A DNA stretch of 64,000 bases from an uncultured Dorea sp. (GCA_910589275.1 CAJUTH010000013.1:1-64000), one strand, 5' to 3'. Counted from the first letter of the stretch, positions 44,011-54,189 are shown. Notes: generated by a model not told the origin, from the letters alone. Numbers and translations: made by a program.

Positions 44011-45365
44011 TATGCCTCTTCAAACAAATGATCCCTCGTGATATTATTCAGCCATTTTCCGCTCCGGTACCTGCGGATTACCGCCGGCCATTTTGCAAAC
44101 TCATCGGTACACAGCAGAAAATACACCCACAGTACCGGAAGTTTTAATACAAATGCCGCAAAAAATCCAAGAGGCACCGCATAACACCACATTGTAATCC
44201 CATCGCAGATACAGCCAAACTTGCTGTCTCCGCCCGCCCGGAAAATTCCCGCTATCAAAGTAGTATTTACCGCAATTCCAATTACATAATAACTATTAAT
44301 CAGCAGCATCACCTTCAGATAACCCATAGCCGTATCCGATAAATCTGCAAACTGAAGTACCAGCGGCGTAATAGCCAGAACCACCAGTCCTCCAATGATA
44401 CCCGTTATCACAGTCATCCTCAGTACCCGCGAAGTATAATCCCTCGCCTTTTCAATCTTGTTCTCTCCCAGCACATTTCCAACCAAAATGCCGCCCGCGC
44501 TCGCTACGCCGAAGCAGAATACCGTTCCAAAGTTACGTACGACCGTAACCAAAGAATTTGCCGCTACCGCATCGGTGCCAAGATGCCCGATGATCACCGA
44601 ATACATAGAAAACGCCACGCCCCAGAGCACGTCGTTTAACAAGGCCGGAACTGCAAGCTTAACAAAATCCTGAAAAAGCAGCTTACTGCGGATAAGCATG
44701 TATGCAGGGTTCAATTTAATCTCCTTTGTCCCCGCGGATACCATAATACATGCCGCAAGCTCCACCACCCGGGACGCCGCAGTCGCAATCGCAACGCCTG
44801 CGACTCCCAGTTTCGGAGCCCCAAACAATCCAAAAATAAATACTGCATTTAAAACAACATTCAAAGAAAAAGCCAGCACATTCATTGACATCGCAGCTAC
44901 TGCTTTTCCCACGCTTCTTAAAATCGCCAGATATACCTCTGTAATGCCCCAGCAGAGATAAGCGATACTCATGATCCGAAGATACCCCGCTCCCAGTCCA
45001 ATCAGCTCAGCGTCATTGGTAAACAGCTTCATCATCAGGTCTGGAATTGTAATTGCCGCTATGGCAAACGCCAGAGACGCTGTCAGGGAAATCCGCATCG
45101 CATTTCCTTCTATTGCACGAATCGGTTCCCATTCTCCTTTCCCATAATACTGTGCGCACAGGATACTCGCTCCCGTACCCAGCCCATAGAAAAACATAAA
45201 TAGTATCTGCGCATACTGTGCTGCAAGAGAAACGGCGGAAATTGCCGACTGCCCTACATAATTGAGCATCACCACATCCGCCGAATTTACTGCCGCGCTG
45301 AGCAGGTTCTGAATTACAATCGGAACAATCAGCTTCCATATCTGTCTATAAAATTGTCTTTGCAT
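44010..45365 (-). CDS. MATE-family efflux transporter
   Basis: The protein has 451 residues from the ATG at 45365 (AAGGA upstream; an ATG at 45377 is too close to it). Twelve membrane segments in two homologous halves: KLIVPIVIQNLLSAAVNSAD and KLAVPALLNDVLWGVAFSMY. It exports unknown cations or drugs. It overlaps the 3' end of the upstream YhaN-like gene by 20 bp, so the two may be co-translated. It is a different subfamily from the MATE at 3036. Confidence 0.88.
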   Translation of the reverse strand: MQRQFYRQIWKLIVPIVIQNLLSAAVNSADVVMLNYVGQSAISAVSLAAQYAQILFMFFYGLGTGASILCAQYYGKGEWEPIRAIEGNAMRISLTASLAFAIAAITIPDLMMKLFTNDAELIGLGAGYLRIMSIAYLCWGITEVYLAILRSVGKAVAAMSMNVLAFSLNVVLNAVFIFGLFGAPKLGVAGVAIATAASRVVELAACIMVSAGTKEIKLNPAYMLIRSKLLFQDFVKLAVPALLNDVLWGVAFSMYSVIIGHLGTDAVAANSLVTVVRNFGTVFCFGVASAGGILVGNVLGENKIEKARDYTSRVLRMTVITGIIGGLVVLAITPLVLQFADLSDTAMGYLKVMLLINSYYVIGIAVNTTLIAGIFRAGGDSKFGCICDGITMWCYAVPLGFFAAFVLKLPVLWVYFLLCTDEFAKWPAVIRRYRSGKWLNNITRDHLFEEA

Positions 45366-46917
45366 AATGAATCCCATTCCTTTTTAAAATCTCTTCTTCC
45401 CTCTTCTGGCATGAAAACAAAATAACCTGACGCCCACAGTTCGCAAGCCATCTTAGTGTCCTCTCCAGACGGACGTCATCATAAAAAGCAAAGGTATCGT
45501 CCAGTATCACCGGATAGTCCTCTTCATAGAGAAGTTCGGCCGCCGCCATACGCAGAGCAAAATAGATCTGCTCCATGGTTCCTTGGCTGACCTGTTCCAT
45601 AGACACATACCTTCCCTGATCAAAAAGACCCATATGCAGATTCTCATCCGCTGTAAGCATCTCATATTTCCCGCCGGTTATTACCTTTATAATTTCAGAA
45701 GCCCTCCTGTTTAATCTCGCCGTCAAATCTCTCTGCATAGCGCCGGAAACTTCTTCCAAACGCCTTTCTGCAAAAAGCAGAGCTTCTTTTCTCCTGTCCA
45801 GTTTTATATAATCGCCGCCCAGTTCATCCTGTTCCTGAAGCTGTTCCTGAAGGTTATCGTACTCCACCTGCTTTTCCTTCCTATCTTCGGTCAGATGCTC
45901 CAGTTCCCATATCAGCTTTTCCGTAGACACCAGTTCTTCTTCCGTCCCGGCTGTCTCCAGAATTTCCCCGGCTTCCGTCTCCCGCCCCCGTCTGCCAATC
46001 TTCATCCGGTTCCAGATATAGATTGCGCCAAGAAGGGCGACTACCACTGTAACAAAGGAATTTAACGGATTAGGAAGCAGCGTAAAGGCAAGAATAATAA
46101 TCCCAAGGATCACCAGAATCTCAATCGGATGCACCCTCCATTTCGCTGGGCGCAACACATCCGTAAAGCGTCTTTTTACCCATTCATTTTCCATCTCATC
46201 TTCCTGCGGTTTTTCCTCCTTCTCCGCGTCCCGCAGCTTAAGCTCTTCTCGCAGCGCCTCAATCTTATCGTCTAAATAATGAAGTTCCCTCCATATATAA
46301 GAAGCTTCCTGTTCTACCGACTCCCGCTTTTTCTGTTTTTCAAGAAGAACCTGCTTTACCTCCCTGTCAACCGCCTTTCTATTCAGAGCCAGATTCTCCA
46401 GCGCCCCGGAAAGATTGATGTCACTGTCGCCCGTCATATAATAACCGGCGGCATAATTTTTAAGCTCTGCCGCCAGCGTCTGGCCGGCAGGCGCGCGAAA
46501 CTGCCCGATATACAGTGTATTTTCATAGGAAGATTCCGCAAGGCCGTCAAGAAGCATGTCAAGGTCTCCTTCTTCTACAGACATTTCCTCTCCGTCAGTC
46601 TCGCACACCAGCAGCGCTTTCTTTGAATACTTATCAAAATTCCGCCGCAGGCAAAACTGCTTGCCCCCACACTCAAACCTTAACTCCCCTGCATAGTAAT
46701 TTCCATTTTCCCAAGGCTCGTATCTAGAAAAAGTATCGTTCGCCGAACCCCTTCCCCTCTTGCGCTCCAATCCAAACAGCATCGCCCTGATAAAAGTATG
46801 TACCGTTGATTTACCTGCTTCATTTTCTCCGCAGATAAGCTGCAGTCCGTCATAAAGCTTAATATTTCTATTTTGAAATTTGCCAAAATTTTTTATATTC
46901 AGCTCCAGCAGCCTCAT
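45346..46917 (-). CDS. Compact YhaN/SbcC-like AAA ATPase with two membrane helices
   Basis: The protein has 523 residues from the ATG at 46917 (GAGGAGAGG upstream). N-terminal half-ATPase MRLLELNIKNFGKFQNRNIK with Walker A GENEAGKST. Charged coiled coils (about 200-250 and 330-395) flank a hydrophobic hairpin IEILVILGIIILAFTLLPNP and FVTVVVALLGAIYIW. The C-terminal half has the signature VSQGTMEQIYFALRMA and Walker B PVILDDTF. Bacillus YhaN has a similar plan but is about 960 residues. It follows the YhaO-like nuclease by 2 bp; the pair should form a DNA-processing complex at the membrane. Confidence 0.82.
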   Translation of the reverse strand: MRLLELNIKNFGKFQNRNIKLYDGLQLICGENEAGKSTVHTFIRAMLFGLERKRGRGSANDTFSRYEPWENGNYYAGELRFECGGKQFCLRRNFDKYSKKALLVCETDGEEMSVEEGDLDMLLDGLAESSYENTLYIGQFRAPAGQTLAAELKNYAAGYYMTGDSDINLSGALENLALNRKAVDREVKQVLLEKQKKRESVEQEASYIWRELHYLDDKIEALREELKLRDAEKEEKPQEDEMENEWVKRRFTDVLRPAKWRVHPIEILVILGIIILAFTLLPNPLNSFVTVVVALLGAIYIWNRMKIGRRGRETEAGEILETAGTEEELVSTEKLIWELEHLTEDRKEKQVEYDNLQEQLQEQDELGGDYIKLDRRKEALLFAERRLEEVSGAMQRDLTARLNRRASEIIKVITGGKYEMLTADENLHMGLFDQGRYVSMEQVSQGTMEQIYFALRMAAAELLYEEDYPVILDDTFAFYDDVRLERTLRWLANCGRQVILFSCQKREEEILKRNGIHYAKTIL

Positions 46918-46919
46918 AT

Positions 46920-47975
46920 TTAACCTCTCCTCGTCTCCAAAAGCGCTTGAACCCCCGCGCATAATGCCTCATATTCCACACTGTCAGGCTCCGCATCCCC
47001 AAAGCCTTCGATGTATTTCCCCAGAAGATTGTCCTTGTTTGCTGCAAGCAGCTTTACAAAATCAAATGCCAGCCTTGTATTATCTGCAATCTCTATCACA
47101 TTTCCAAAAGGATCCATTTGATTCAGGTCAAACCGCGCCTCTGGATTCTTGAACCCTTCCAGCGTAATCTTATAAATATTCTGAATACCCCTTTTACGGA
47201 TCTCCTGCTCTATCTGCGTGCGCAGGCCGAAGCCCGTGGTCTCCCCCTCCACCTCCAGTTCCATATGAATATATTCTCTAGAAGCCAAAGGTACGAACCT
47301 AGCCCTGCATCCCTTCTCATTCAGAAGTCCTTTTACCACTCCATGCTTACCCGTATCATTTTTATCCGTCGGTTCTAATGCCCCCGCATAGAACATCCGG
47401 CCGGGAATCAGCTCCCCATGCCTGTGTATATGTCCAAGCGCCACATAATCAAACCCAGCCTTGTCCACTTCTGCCTTGCGAAATGGCAGGTGCTTCTCAT
47501 CTCCGCCATGGGCAAGCAATATACGATATCTGCAGCTATCTCTCAGCCGAATCCGTTCGTACAGGGTTTCCTCCCTTTCCTTTGCATAATAGCTGAGACC
47601 ATAAACCGCTGCATTAAGCTCTTTTAATTCTACATAGCTGATATCATTGCTTAAAATCATATGTACATTTGGACTCCAAGTGAATGTACGGTAATAGGAA
47701 TCCTTCCTAATATAGTCATGATTTCCTGCAATCAGCACCACCTGCGTCTTCGTCAGAGAGCCAAACAGATAATCCACTTCCTTCAATTCTCTTAAAAGCG
47801 GCTGTCTGTGGAACAAATCACCGGCTATCAACAGAAGCTCTGTCTGTTCCTCCTCACACATCCGGATTACCCTGGCAAAGCTGTCCCATATCTCACTTTC
47901 TCTTTTTGCGCTGTATGTTCTTCCTGCGTCCGGCTTTGCCCCTAAGTGTACGTCTGCAATGTGTATGAACTTCAT
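46920..47975 (-). CDS. YhaO/SbcD-like metallophosphoesterase
   Basis: The protein has 351 residues. All calcineurin-like metal-binding motifs are present: IADVHLG, LIAGDLFH, IAGNHDY, LAHGG and GHIHRHG. The C-terminal ~120 residues form the capping and partner-binding region. It probably cuts DNA ends with the adjacent ATPase, like Mre11-Rad50. Its start lies 83 bp inside the 3' end of the histidine kinase gene. GAAGGA is upstream. Confidence 0.88.
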   Translation of the reverse strand: MKFIHIADVHLGAKPDAGRTYSAKRESEIWDSFARVIRMCEEEQTELLLIAGDLFHRQPLLRELKEVDYLFGSLTKTQVVLIAGNHDYIRKDSYYRTFTWSPNVHMILSNDISYVELKELNAAVYGLSYYAKEREETLYERIRLRDSCRYRILLAHGGDEKHLPFRKAEVDKAGFDYVALGHIHRHGELIPGRMFYAGALEPTDKNDTGKHGVVKGLLNEKGCRARFVPLASREYIHMELEVEGETTGFGLRTQIEQEIRKRGIQNIYKITLEGFKNPEARFDLNQMDPFGNVIEIADNTRLAFDFVKLLAANKDNLLGKYIEGFGDAEPDSVEYEALCAGVQALLETRRG

Positions 47976-49119
47976 GCTCCAATCCTTCTTCCTGCTTTTT
48001 CTTCGACGGCAGAGTTACTACAAACTGCGTCTTCTCATCATCACTCTTCGCAATAATCCGCCCTCCGTGGAGTTCCACAATCTCTCTTGCAATCGCCAGT
48101 CCGAGCCCCGCTCCCCCGGTTTCTGTAGAACGAGAATCATCCAGCCTGTAGAATTTTTCAAATATGGTCTGAAGCTTGGCCCCCGGAATCTTCTTTCCCT
48201 CATTGCGGAAAATAATCTCCACATCTCCCCGCTTCATATGGGCGTCAATGGCAATCGTCGTATTTTCATAGCAATAAGCAATTGCATTTCTGAGAAGATT
48301 ATCAAATACTCTGGCAAGTTTATCCGGATCACCTTCCACCTCCAGATTCTCATCCGCTTCCACCTCGCAGGTAAGACGCTTCTCCTGAAGAACCCCGTAA
48401 AGTTCGTCTGCAATCTGCTCCAGCATCATGGAAAGATTCAGCTCTACCGGCTCTAATTCAAATTCTTGAAGGCTGAACTTGGTAATATCGAAAAATTCAT
48501 TAATCAGTTCCCCCAGACGGACTGCTTTTTCCAGAGAAATGTGAGTATATTTGGCCCGTTCTTCTATCGGCATATCCGGATGGCCGTCAAGCATTGTCAG
48601 ATATGCCACCACCGACGTCAGCGGAGTCTTCAGGTCATGGGCCAGAAACAGCACCATATCATTCTTGCGCTTTTCGCTCTCAACCGCCTCTAGTTCCTGC
48701 CGCTTTAGCGTAGCCTTAATCTCATTCAGCCGGATCTCAATCGGCTTTAGCTCTGTAATCAAATGAATCGGTTCTGAGGATTCCGATAAAATATTCTCAA
48801 TTCCATCGCCCACCTGATCTAAATATCTGGTCATCTGAGACAGGGCAATGTAGAAAAACAGCGCAAAAAGAAGAAGGAAACCCACAATCATAAAAAATAT
48901 CTTGTTGTTTCCAATCAGCTTCCAATATAAATCAATGGCGGTTTTTTCTTCCATATGAAGGGAAACCAAAAATTCCACAAATGCTGTCGCAAACGAATCA
49001 TTGTATATCCCATCTATAACATAGTTCAGAAGAAAACCGCCAACCAGTACAGTCAGAGCCGTAATCAGCACTGTCTGCAGTAAAATGCTGAATTTCAGCT
49101 TACGATAACTATTCTTCAA
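47893..49119 (-). CDS. VanS-like sensor histidine kinase
   Basis: The protein has 408 residues. Two membrane helices (about 10-32 and 72-92) flank a short ~40-residue outer loop, so it may sense within the membrane. The H box is FLAHDLKTPLTSVVAYL; then N box FDNLLRNAIAY, G1 region and GGAGLGLAIAREIVELHGG. The start is TTG at 49119 behind GGAGTAGGG, overlapping the regulator gene by 11 bp. The last ~27 residues, Arg/Lys-rich, are encoded in the region overlapping the nuclease gene. Confidence 0.88.
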   Translation of the reverse strand: MKNSYRKLKFSILLQTVLITALTVLVGGFLLNYVIDGIYNDSFATAFVEFLVSLHMEEKTAIDLYWKLIGNNKIFFMIVGFLLLFALFFYIALSQMTRYLDQVGDGIENILSESSEPIHLITELKPIEIRLNEIKATLKRQELEAVESEKRKNDMVLFLAHDLKTPLTSVVAYLTMLDGHPDMPIEERAKYTHISLEKAVRLGELINEFFDITKFSLQEFELEPVELNLSMMLEQIADELYGVLQEKRLTCEVEADENLEVEGDPDKLARVFDNLLRNAIAYCYENTTIAIDAHMKRGDVEIIFRNEGKKIPGAKLQTIFEKFYRLDDSRSTETGGAGLGLAIAREIVELHGGRIIAKSDDEKTQFVVTLPSKKKQEEGLEHEVHTHCRRTLRGKAGRRKNIQRKKRK

Positions 49120-49798
49120 CTTTGTACCCTACTCCCCACACGGTCTTAATAAAGTCCGAATTGCCCGTAGGCGCGCTCAGCTTCTCCCTGAGATGCCGGA
49201 TATGCACCATTACTGTGTTATTGCTGTTCTTGTAATACTTCTCATTCCATACCTTCTCAAACAGCTCCTCCGAGCTGATTACTTTACCCCGGTTCTCGCA
49301 TAACAGCCACAGGATGTCAAACTCAATCGGCGTTAAAGTCAGTGAAACCTCGTTATAAACACACTCATGGGAGGTGCGGTTTAAGAAAAGCCCGCCAAAA
49401 TCAATCACATCCCCCGCATCCTTGCCGCCGTCGTTATACTGGGTATAACGCCTGAGCTGGGCCTTTACCCTGGCTATCAGCTCCAGTGGATTAAACGGCT
49501 TTGGAATATAATCATCCGCACCCATGGTGAGACCTGTAATCTTATCCATATATTCCGTCTTCGCCGTCAGCATAATCACCGGGAAAGTATATTTCTCCCG
49601 TATCTTCTTCAGAATCTGGAAGCCGTCTATGTCTGGAAGCATTACGTCCAAAATCGCAAGGTCGATTTTCTTGTCAGATATACAGCGAAGCGCTTCTTCA
49701 CCTGTATAATATTTGAATACCGAATACTGATCATTCTGAAGGTACAGCTCGATAACGTCTGCGATCTCCTTCTCGTCGTCTACAACCAATATATTCAT
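49109..49798 (-). CDS. OmpR/VanR-like response regulator
   Basis: The protein has 229 residues. The receiver has acidic VVDDEKE, phospho-acceptor Asp in LAILDVMLPD, Thr in MLTAKTE and Lys in YIPKPFNP. The C-terminal winged helix is NRTSHECVYNEVSLTLTPIE and VMVHIRHLREKL. It pairs with the downstream kinase. VanRS-type systems often respond to wall-active agents; here no van resistance genes are linked. Confidence 0.92.
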   Translation of the reverse strand: MNILVVDDEKEIADVIELYLQNDQYSVFKYYTGEEALRCISDKKIDLAILDVMLPDIDGFQILKKIREKYTFPVIMLTAKTEYMDKITGLTMGADDYIPKPFNPLELIARVKAQLRRYTQYNDGGKDAGDVIDFGGLFLNRTSHECVYNEVSLTLTPIEFDILWLLCENRGKVISSEELFEKVWNEKYYKNSNNTVMVHIRHLREKLSAPTGNSDFIKTVWGVGYKVEE

Positions 49799-49842
49799 AC
49801 TGTCCCCTCCTTATCTGAATGTGGTGTTTGTCTGCACTTTAA

Positions 49843-51234
49843 TTATAAATCGCAGTTGTTTACTGTGCGTGGGAAGGGGATTACATCGCGGATGTTGCCC
49901 ATTCCGGTCAGGTACATAATACAGCGCTCGAAGCCTAAACCAAAGCCGGAGTGCCTGGTGGAGCCGTATTTGCGTAAGTCCATATAGAACTGATAATCTT
50001 CTATTTTGAGACCCAGTTCCTTCATACGATTCTCTAGCTTTTCGTAGTTGTCTTCTCTTTGGCTTCCGCCGATGATCTCACCGATTCCGGGTACCAAACA
50101 GTCTACGGCCGCAACGGTTTTGTTGTCGTCGTTCATCTTCATGTAGAAGGCCTTGATGTCCTTCGGATAATCAGTTACGAATACCGGGCGTTTGAATACC
50201 TCTTCGGTCAGGTAACGCTCATGTTCGGTCTGTAAGTCTGCTCCCCATGATACTTTATATTCAAATTTGTCATTGTTTTTCTCTAGAAGTTCTACCGCTT
50301 CTGTATAGGTAATCCTTGCAAATTCAGAGGACGCCACATTCTGCAGCCTTGCAATCAGTCCCTTATCCACAAAGGAATTAAAGAAATTCATCTCCTCCGG
50401 CGCTTCTTCCATCACGTAATTGATCACATATTTCAGCATCGCTTCCGCGATTTCCATATTATCGTCCAAGTCCGCAAATGCCATCTCCGGCTCGATCATC
50501 CAGAACTCCGCCGCATGGCGGGTAGTATTGGAATTCTCTGCACGGAAGGTTGGCCCAAAGGTGTAAATATTGCGGAATGCCTGCGCATAAGTCTCTCCGT
50601 TAAGCTGCCCGCTTACGGTAAGGCTCGTCTCTTTGCCAAAGAAATCCTGCGTATAATCAATACTTCCATTATCTTTCTTCGGAAGATTGTCCATATCCAG
50701 CGTCGTTACCCGAAACATCTCCCCGGCTCCCTCGCAGTCGCTTGCAGTAATCAGCGGCGTATGCACATACACGAAGCCTCTCTCCTGAAAAAACTTATGG
50801 AATGCGTAAGCCGCCAGTGAACGGACGCGGAATACTGCTTGAAAGGTATTCGTTCTGGGCCTGAGATGCGTGATCGTCCGAAGATACTCAAAACCATGCC
50901 GCTTCTTCTGCAGCGGATAATCCGGAGCAGAAGCGCCTTCAACCGTCACCTCATCCGCTTGAATCTCAAAGGGCTGTTTTGCCTGCGGCGTAGCAACCAG
51001 CGTCCCGGAAACAATGATCGCCGCCCCGACGTTTAATTTAGAAATCTCCGCAAAATTATCTAATTTGTCGCTGTATACCACTTGAAGCGGCTGAAAATAG
51101 GTTCCGTCGTTCACCACAATAAATCCAAAGGTCTTAGAGTCGCGGATGCTCCGTACCCAGCCGCCTATCCTTATCTGCTTGTCCAGATATTCATTCTGAT
51201 TCTTGTACAATTCCCTAATCGTTATCAAATCCAT
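49843..51234 (-). CDS. asnS: Asparaginyl-tRNA synthetase
   Basis: The protein has 463 residues. An N-terminal OB fold (IRIGGWVRSIRDSKTFGFIV) precedes the class II core: FRAENSNTTRHAAEFWMIEP (motif 2) and GFGLGFERCIMYLTGMGNIR (motif 3). It charges tRNA-Asn directly. The ATG at 51234 has AGGAG upstream. It appears monocistronic. Confidence 0.97.
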   Translation of the reverse strand: MDLITIRELYKNQNEYLDKQIRIGGWVRSIRDSKTFGFIVVNDGTYFQPLQVVYSDKLDNFAEISKLNVGAAIIVSGTLVATPQAKQPFEIQADEVTVEGASAPDYPLQKKRHGFEYLRTITHLRPRTNTFQAVFRVRSLAAYAFHKFFQERGFVYVHTPLITASDCEGAGEMFRVTTLDMDNLPKKDNGSIDYTQDFFGKETSLTVSGQLNGETYAQAFRNIYTFGPTFRAENSNTTRHAAEFWMIEPEMAFADLDDNMEIAEAMLKYVINYVMEEAPEEMNFFNSFVDKGLIARLQNVASSEFARITYTEAVELLEKNNDKFEYKVSWGADLQTEHERYLTEEVFKRPVFVTDYPKDIKAFYMKMNDDNKTVAAVDCLVPGIGEIIGGSQREDNYEKLENRMKELGLKIEDYQFYMDLRKYGSTRHSGFGLGFERCIMYLTGMGNIRDVIPFPRTVNNCDL

Positions 51235-51345
51235 ACTATAATAACTCCTTCTAAAATCATAATATCGCTTTCCCGAAGCCCTTTCCGCACCTAAAATTTC
51301 TGCTTCAGAAGCTTTTCTTCCTTAGTATAGCACAGAATATCCCTT

Positions 51346-52578
51346 TCATGTACCCCTTCTTCCCAGAAAACTTAGGCATCTGCAAATCACGCTTCCCATT
51401 ACAGCACACAGCAGAAAAATACTGAAAATAACCCTATAACCTAACAATTGATACTGATCCAAAAGTCCTCCCGCAACTGAATAGAAAAATGCGTCCGGTG
51501 AATACCCAAGAAACGCCACTACTCCAATCACCGTCCCCCGCAGCTCTCCTGGAATCTTCATTTCTGATATGGTTACCATGCTAATGCTTTTTCCGGCAGT
51601 AGCCGCCGCTGTAATCATCAACACCACCGCGACTGCCGTTCCTGCAGATACCGGAAAGAAAAGACTTCCCAGCAACACTATGCCAAACACCGCTGCCATA
51701 ATAAAGGTGTGTTCAATTACCCTGACAGCCGAACCGTACTTGTCAGCAATTTTTCCCGACAACGGAGATATCAAAATGGTAATAACATTCACCCGTAATA
51801 TAGAAATAACAAGTATGATTTCTTCACCGATTTGATACACCTGAGAAAAATACGGAATCACATAGGTCAAAATAGATTGCAGCATATAATTAAAAAAAAC
51901 AACGCCGACAATCCCCCATACACGGAGATCTTTCAAAACACATTTCAGCATTTCGATATTTAGGCGTTCTTCTCTCTGTGCGTCCTGTATTTCCCCCTCC
52001 TTAAAAAGCAGCGCAATTAAAAGCGCCACTACAAAATGCATGATTCCATACAACCCGGAAACAATCCGAAATACAAACCTGCTGTCATTTACCCATCTCA
52101 AAACCCCTGCCCCAGCCAAGACGACAAGTATTCCAACCACATTAATCAACGCAACATAGATTCCAAATACCATTCCATTACCATGATCCAGCTTCAGTCC
52201 GGACAAAATTTTCATAGAAGCCGGATAAAACGCCATCACAGATGTAAACGCCAATAGCGCATAAATTACGCACAAGCTATAATATCCGGGAATTGTTACC
52301 GCATATATATGTAGAAATCCGGATACCGCCAGCGCCGTAATCATAATTTTTTTCAAGGATGCCATATCTGCCAGCAGTCCGCCAAGCAGATATGCCGCCA
52401 AACTGACAAAGCCAAATATACTGAACAAAGCGCTAAGCTGCGTATGGTTTAAACATAGCGCATCCAGCATAATATCATAAAATTGCCCCTTCATATACGG
52501 CAGGCCGTATACTGCGGTATTTGCGCACGCCAAAATGATTATCATAAGCAAAACACTTTGATTTTCCGCTTTTTTCAT
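51346..52578 (-). CDS. MFS transporter at the end of the OpuC-like operon
   Basis: The protein has 410 residues from the ATG at 52578, which overlaps the TAA of the permease gene by 1 bp; the longer ORF is rejected. About 12 membrane segments with the MFS loop-2 motif GGLLADMASLKKI and SGKIADKYGSAVRV in the second half. Direction and substrate are unknown. Its coupling to an ABC importer and redox proteins suggests it moves a related compound or its breakdown product. Confidence 0.82.
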   Translation of the reverse strand: MKKAENQSVLLMIIILACANTAVYGLPYMKGQFYDIMLDALCLNHTQLSALFSIFGFVSLAAYLLGGLLADMASLKKIMITALAVSGFLHIYAVTIPGYYSLCVIYALLAFTSVMAFYPASMKILSGLKLDHGNGMVFGIYVALINVVGILVVLAGAGVLRWVNDSRFVFRIVSGLYGIMHFVVALLIALLFKEGEIQDAQREERLNIEMLKCVLKDLRVWGIVGVVFFNYMLQSILTYVIPYFSQVYQIGEEIILVISILRVNVITILISPLSGKIADKYGSAVRVIEHTFIMAAVFGIVLLGSLFFPVSAGTAVAVVLMITAAATAGKSISMVTISEMKIPGELRGTVIGVVAFLGYSPDAFFYSVAGGLLDQYQLLGYRVIFSIFLLCAVMGSVICRCLSFLGRRGT

Positions 52579-53210
52579 TACCCTATACCCTGCGCTCTTT
52601 TTCTTGCCCTGTCTTCCAACGCCTGCAAAATGGCAGACAGCATAAAAGCAAAAACAGCGCATAAAACAGAACCGACAATCACTTTATTCCAATGACGCAT
52701 AACAAGTCCCATTAAAATCAATTCTCCAAGTCCGCCTGCCCCTATCGTCGCCCCCAGAGTTCCCATAGTAACAGTTCCTATCGCCGCTAATTTAATTCCA
52801 TTTATAATCATCGGCAATGCCAGCGGCCACTCCACAGAAAAGAAAAACTGTACTTTACTGTACCCCATTCCCAAACCTATTTCATGAATAGCCGGATTGA
52901 TTTCATCAAAACCTTCCGCAATATTTTTAATCAAAACATATTGGTTATAAAGCACCAATGTAACGATTGCAGTCATATCCCCCAGCCCGGTAAACGGCAG
53001 AAGAATTACCAGCATCGCAAGTGTTGGAATGGAAAAAATCAAATTACACACCCCGTTAACGGCTCCTGACAAACGCTTATATTTTGAAATCAGAATTCCA
53101 AACGGCAATGCAATCATAAAAGAAACCGCTACAGCTATAACAGTTATCTGCACATGCTCCAATAAGCATGCCAGAATCTTATCATAATGCTTACTTACAT
53201 ATTCTATCAT
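52578..53210 (-). CDS. OpuC-type ABC transporter permease (second)
   Basis: The protein has 210 residues with five or six membrane helices. The EAA-like loop reads INPAIHEIGLGMGYSKVQFF followed by EWPLALPMIINGI; the end GATIGAGGLGELILMGL is typical of ProW/OpuCB/OpuCD permeases. It would form the heterodimeric channel with the permease at 54190. It starts 8 bp after the ATPase gene. Confidence 0.88.
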   Translation of the reverse strand: MIEYVSKHYDKILACLLEHVQITVIAVAVSFMIALPFGILISKYKRLSGAVNGVCNLIFSIPTLAMLVILLPFTGLGDMTAIVTLVLYNQYVLIKNIAEGFDEINPAIHEIGLGMGYSKVQFFFSVEWPLALPMIINGIKLAAIGTVTMGTLGATIGAGGLGELILMGLVMRHWNKVIVGSVLCAVFAFMLSAILQALEDRARKRAQGIG

Positions 53211-53218
53211 TCATATCC

Positions 53219-54175
53219 CTACTCTCTCATCATTTGTTTTAAATAGTCCACAGAAAGCTTTCCTTTAACCTGGCCGTCTTCTACTACGATCAGATATTTA
53301 CATTCCTCTTTCACAAATAATGCTAACGCATCATTCAGATATTTCGAACTATCAATTTTTACTCCCTCTCTGACCTCAGCCTCGCTTGCTTCCTCTAAAT
53401 TATTATCCACTGATAAAACCCTTAATTTATCGTAAACATCCCCTGTCGTAATCAATTTACTTACAAATTCATTCGCAGGGTGCAGCATGATATTATACGG
53501 TGTATCAAATTGCTGAACCTTACCTTTATCCATAACAATAATTTTTTGTCCGAGAAGAAATGCTTCAAATACGTCATGGGTTACAAATAATACTGTGTTT
53601 CTTAGTTTATTCTGAAGGTTTTTCATCTCCTGCTGAAGAGCCCCCCTTGTGATCGCATCAATCGCGCCAAAAGGCTCGTCCATCAGCATAACAGACGGAT
53701 CCGCAGCCAGCGCCCTTGCAATTCCGACTCTTTGCTGTTCCCCTCCGGATAAGCTTCTTGGATACCGTTTTCTATACGTATTATAATCAAGCCTGACAAG
53801 CTCCATCAATTCCTTTACACGGCGCATAGTTTTTTCTTTATCCCATTTTAAAAGTCTCGGAATTACAGAAATGTTTTCCTCCACTGTTTTATGGGGAAAC
53901 AAACCGCCCTGTTGAATTACATAGCCAATCTGCCTTCGGTAATCATTTACCTGCAGCTTTGTAATATCTTTTCCAAAATATAATATTTCCCCATTTGTTA
54001 ATTCATATATCCGGTTAACCATTTTAAGAAGAGTAGTCTTTCCTGACCCAGAGGTTCCTAAAATAGTAACAAAACTGCCTTTTTCTATTTTCAAGCTAAC
54101 CTCAGATACTGAATCATAATCATTGCCTTTAAAACGTTTACATACGTTCTTAAATTCTATCGCTATCTCTGACAT
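53219..54175 (-). CDS. OpuCA-type ABC transporter ATP-binding protein
   Basis: The protein has 318 residues. Walker A GTSGSGKTTLLK, Q-loop VIQQGGLFPHKT, signature LSGGEQQRVGIARAL, Walker B VMLMDEPFGAID and H-loop FVTHDVFEAF. After ~240 comes a short C-terminal regulatory region with one CBS-like module (INDALALFVKEECKYLIVVE-type), where OpuCA has two. CBS modules sense ionic strength or nucleotides in this family. It lies between the two permease genes. Confidence 0.9.
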   Translation of the reverse strand: MSEIAIEFKNVCKRFKGNDYDSVSEVSLKIEKGSFVTILGTSGSGKTTLLKMVNRIYELTNGEILYFGKDITKLQVNDYRRQIGYVIQQGGLFPHKTVEENISVIPRLLKWDKEKTMRRVKELMELVRLDYNTYRKRYPRSLSGGEQQRVGIARALAADPSVMLMDEPFGAIDAITRGALQQEMKNLQNKLRNTVLFVTHDVFEAFLLGQKIIVMDKGKVQQFDTPYNIMLHPANEFVSKLITTGDVYDKLRVLSVDNNLEEASEAEVREGVKIDSSKYLNDALALFVKEECKYLIVVEDGQVKGKLSVDYLKQMMRE

Positions 54176-54189
54176 ATCCTGCCCTCCGC

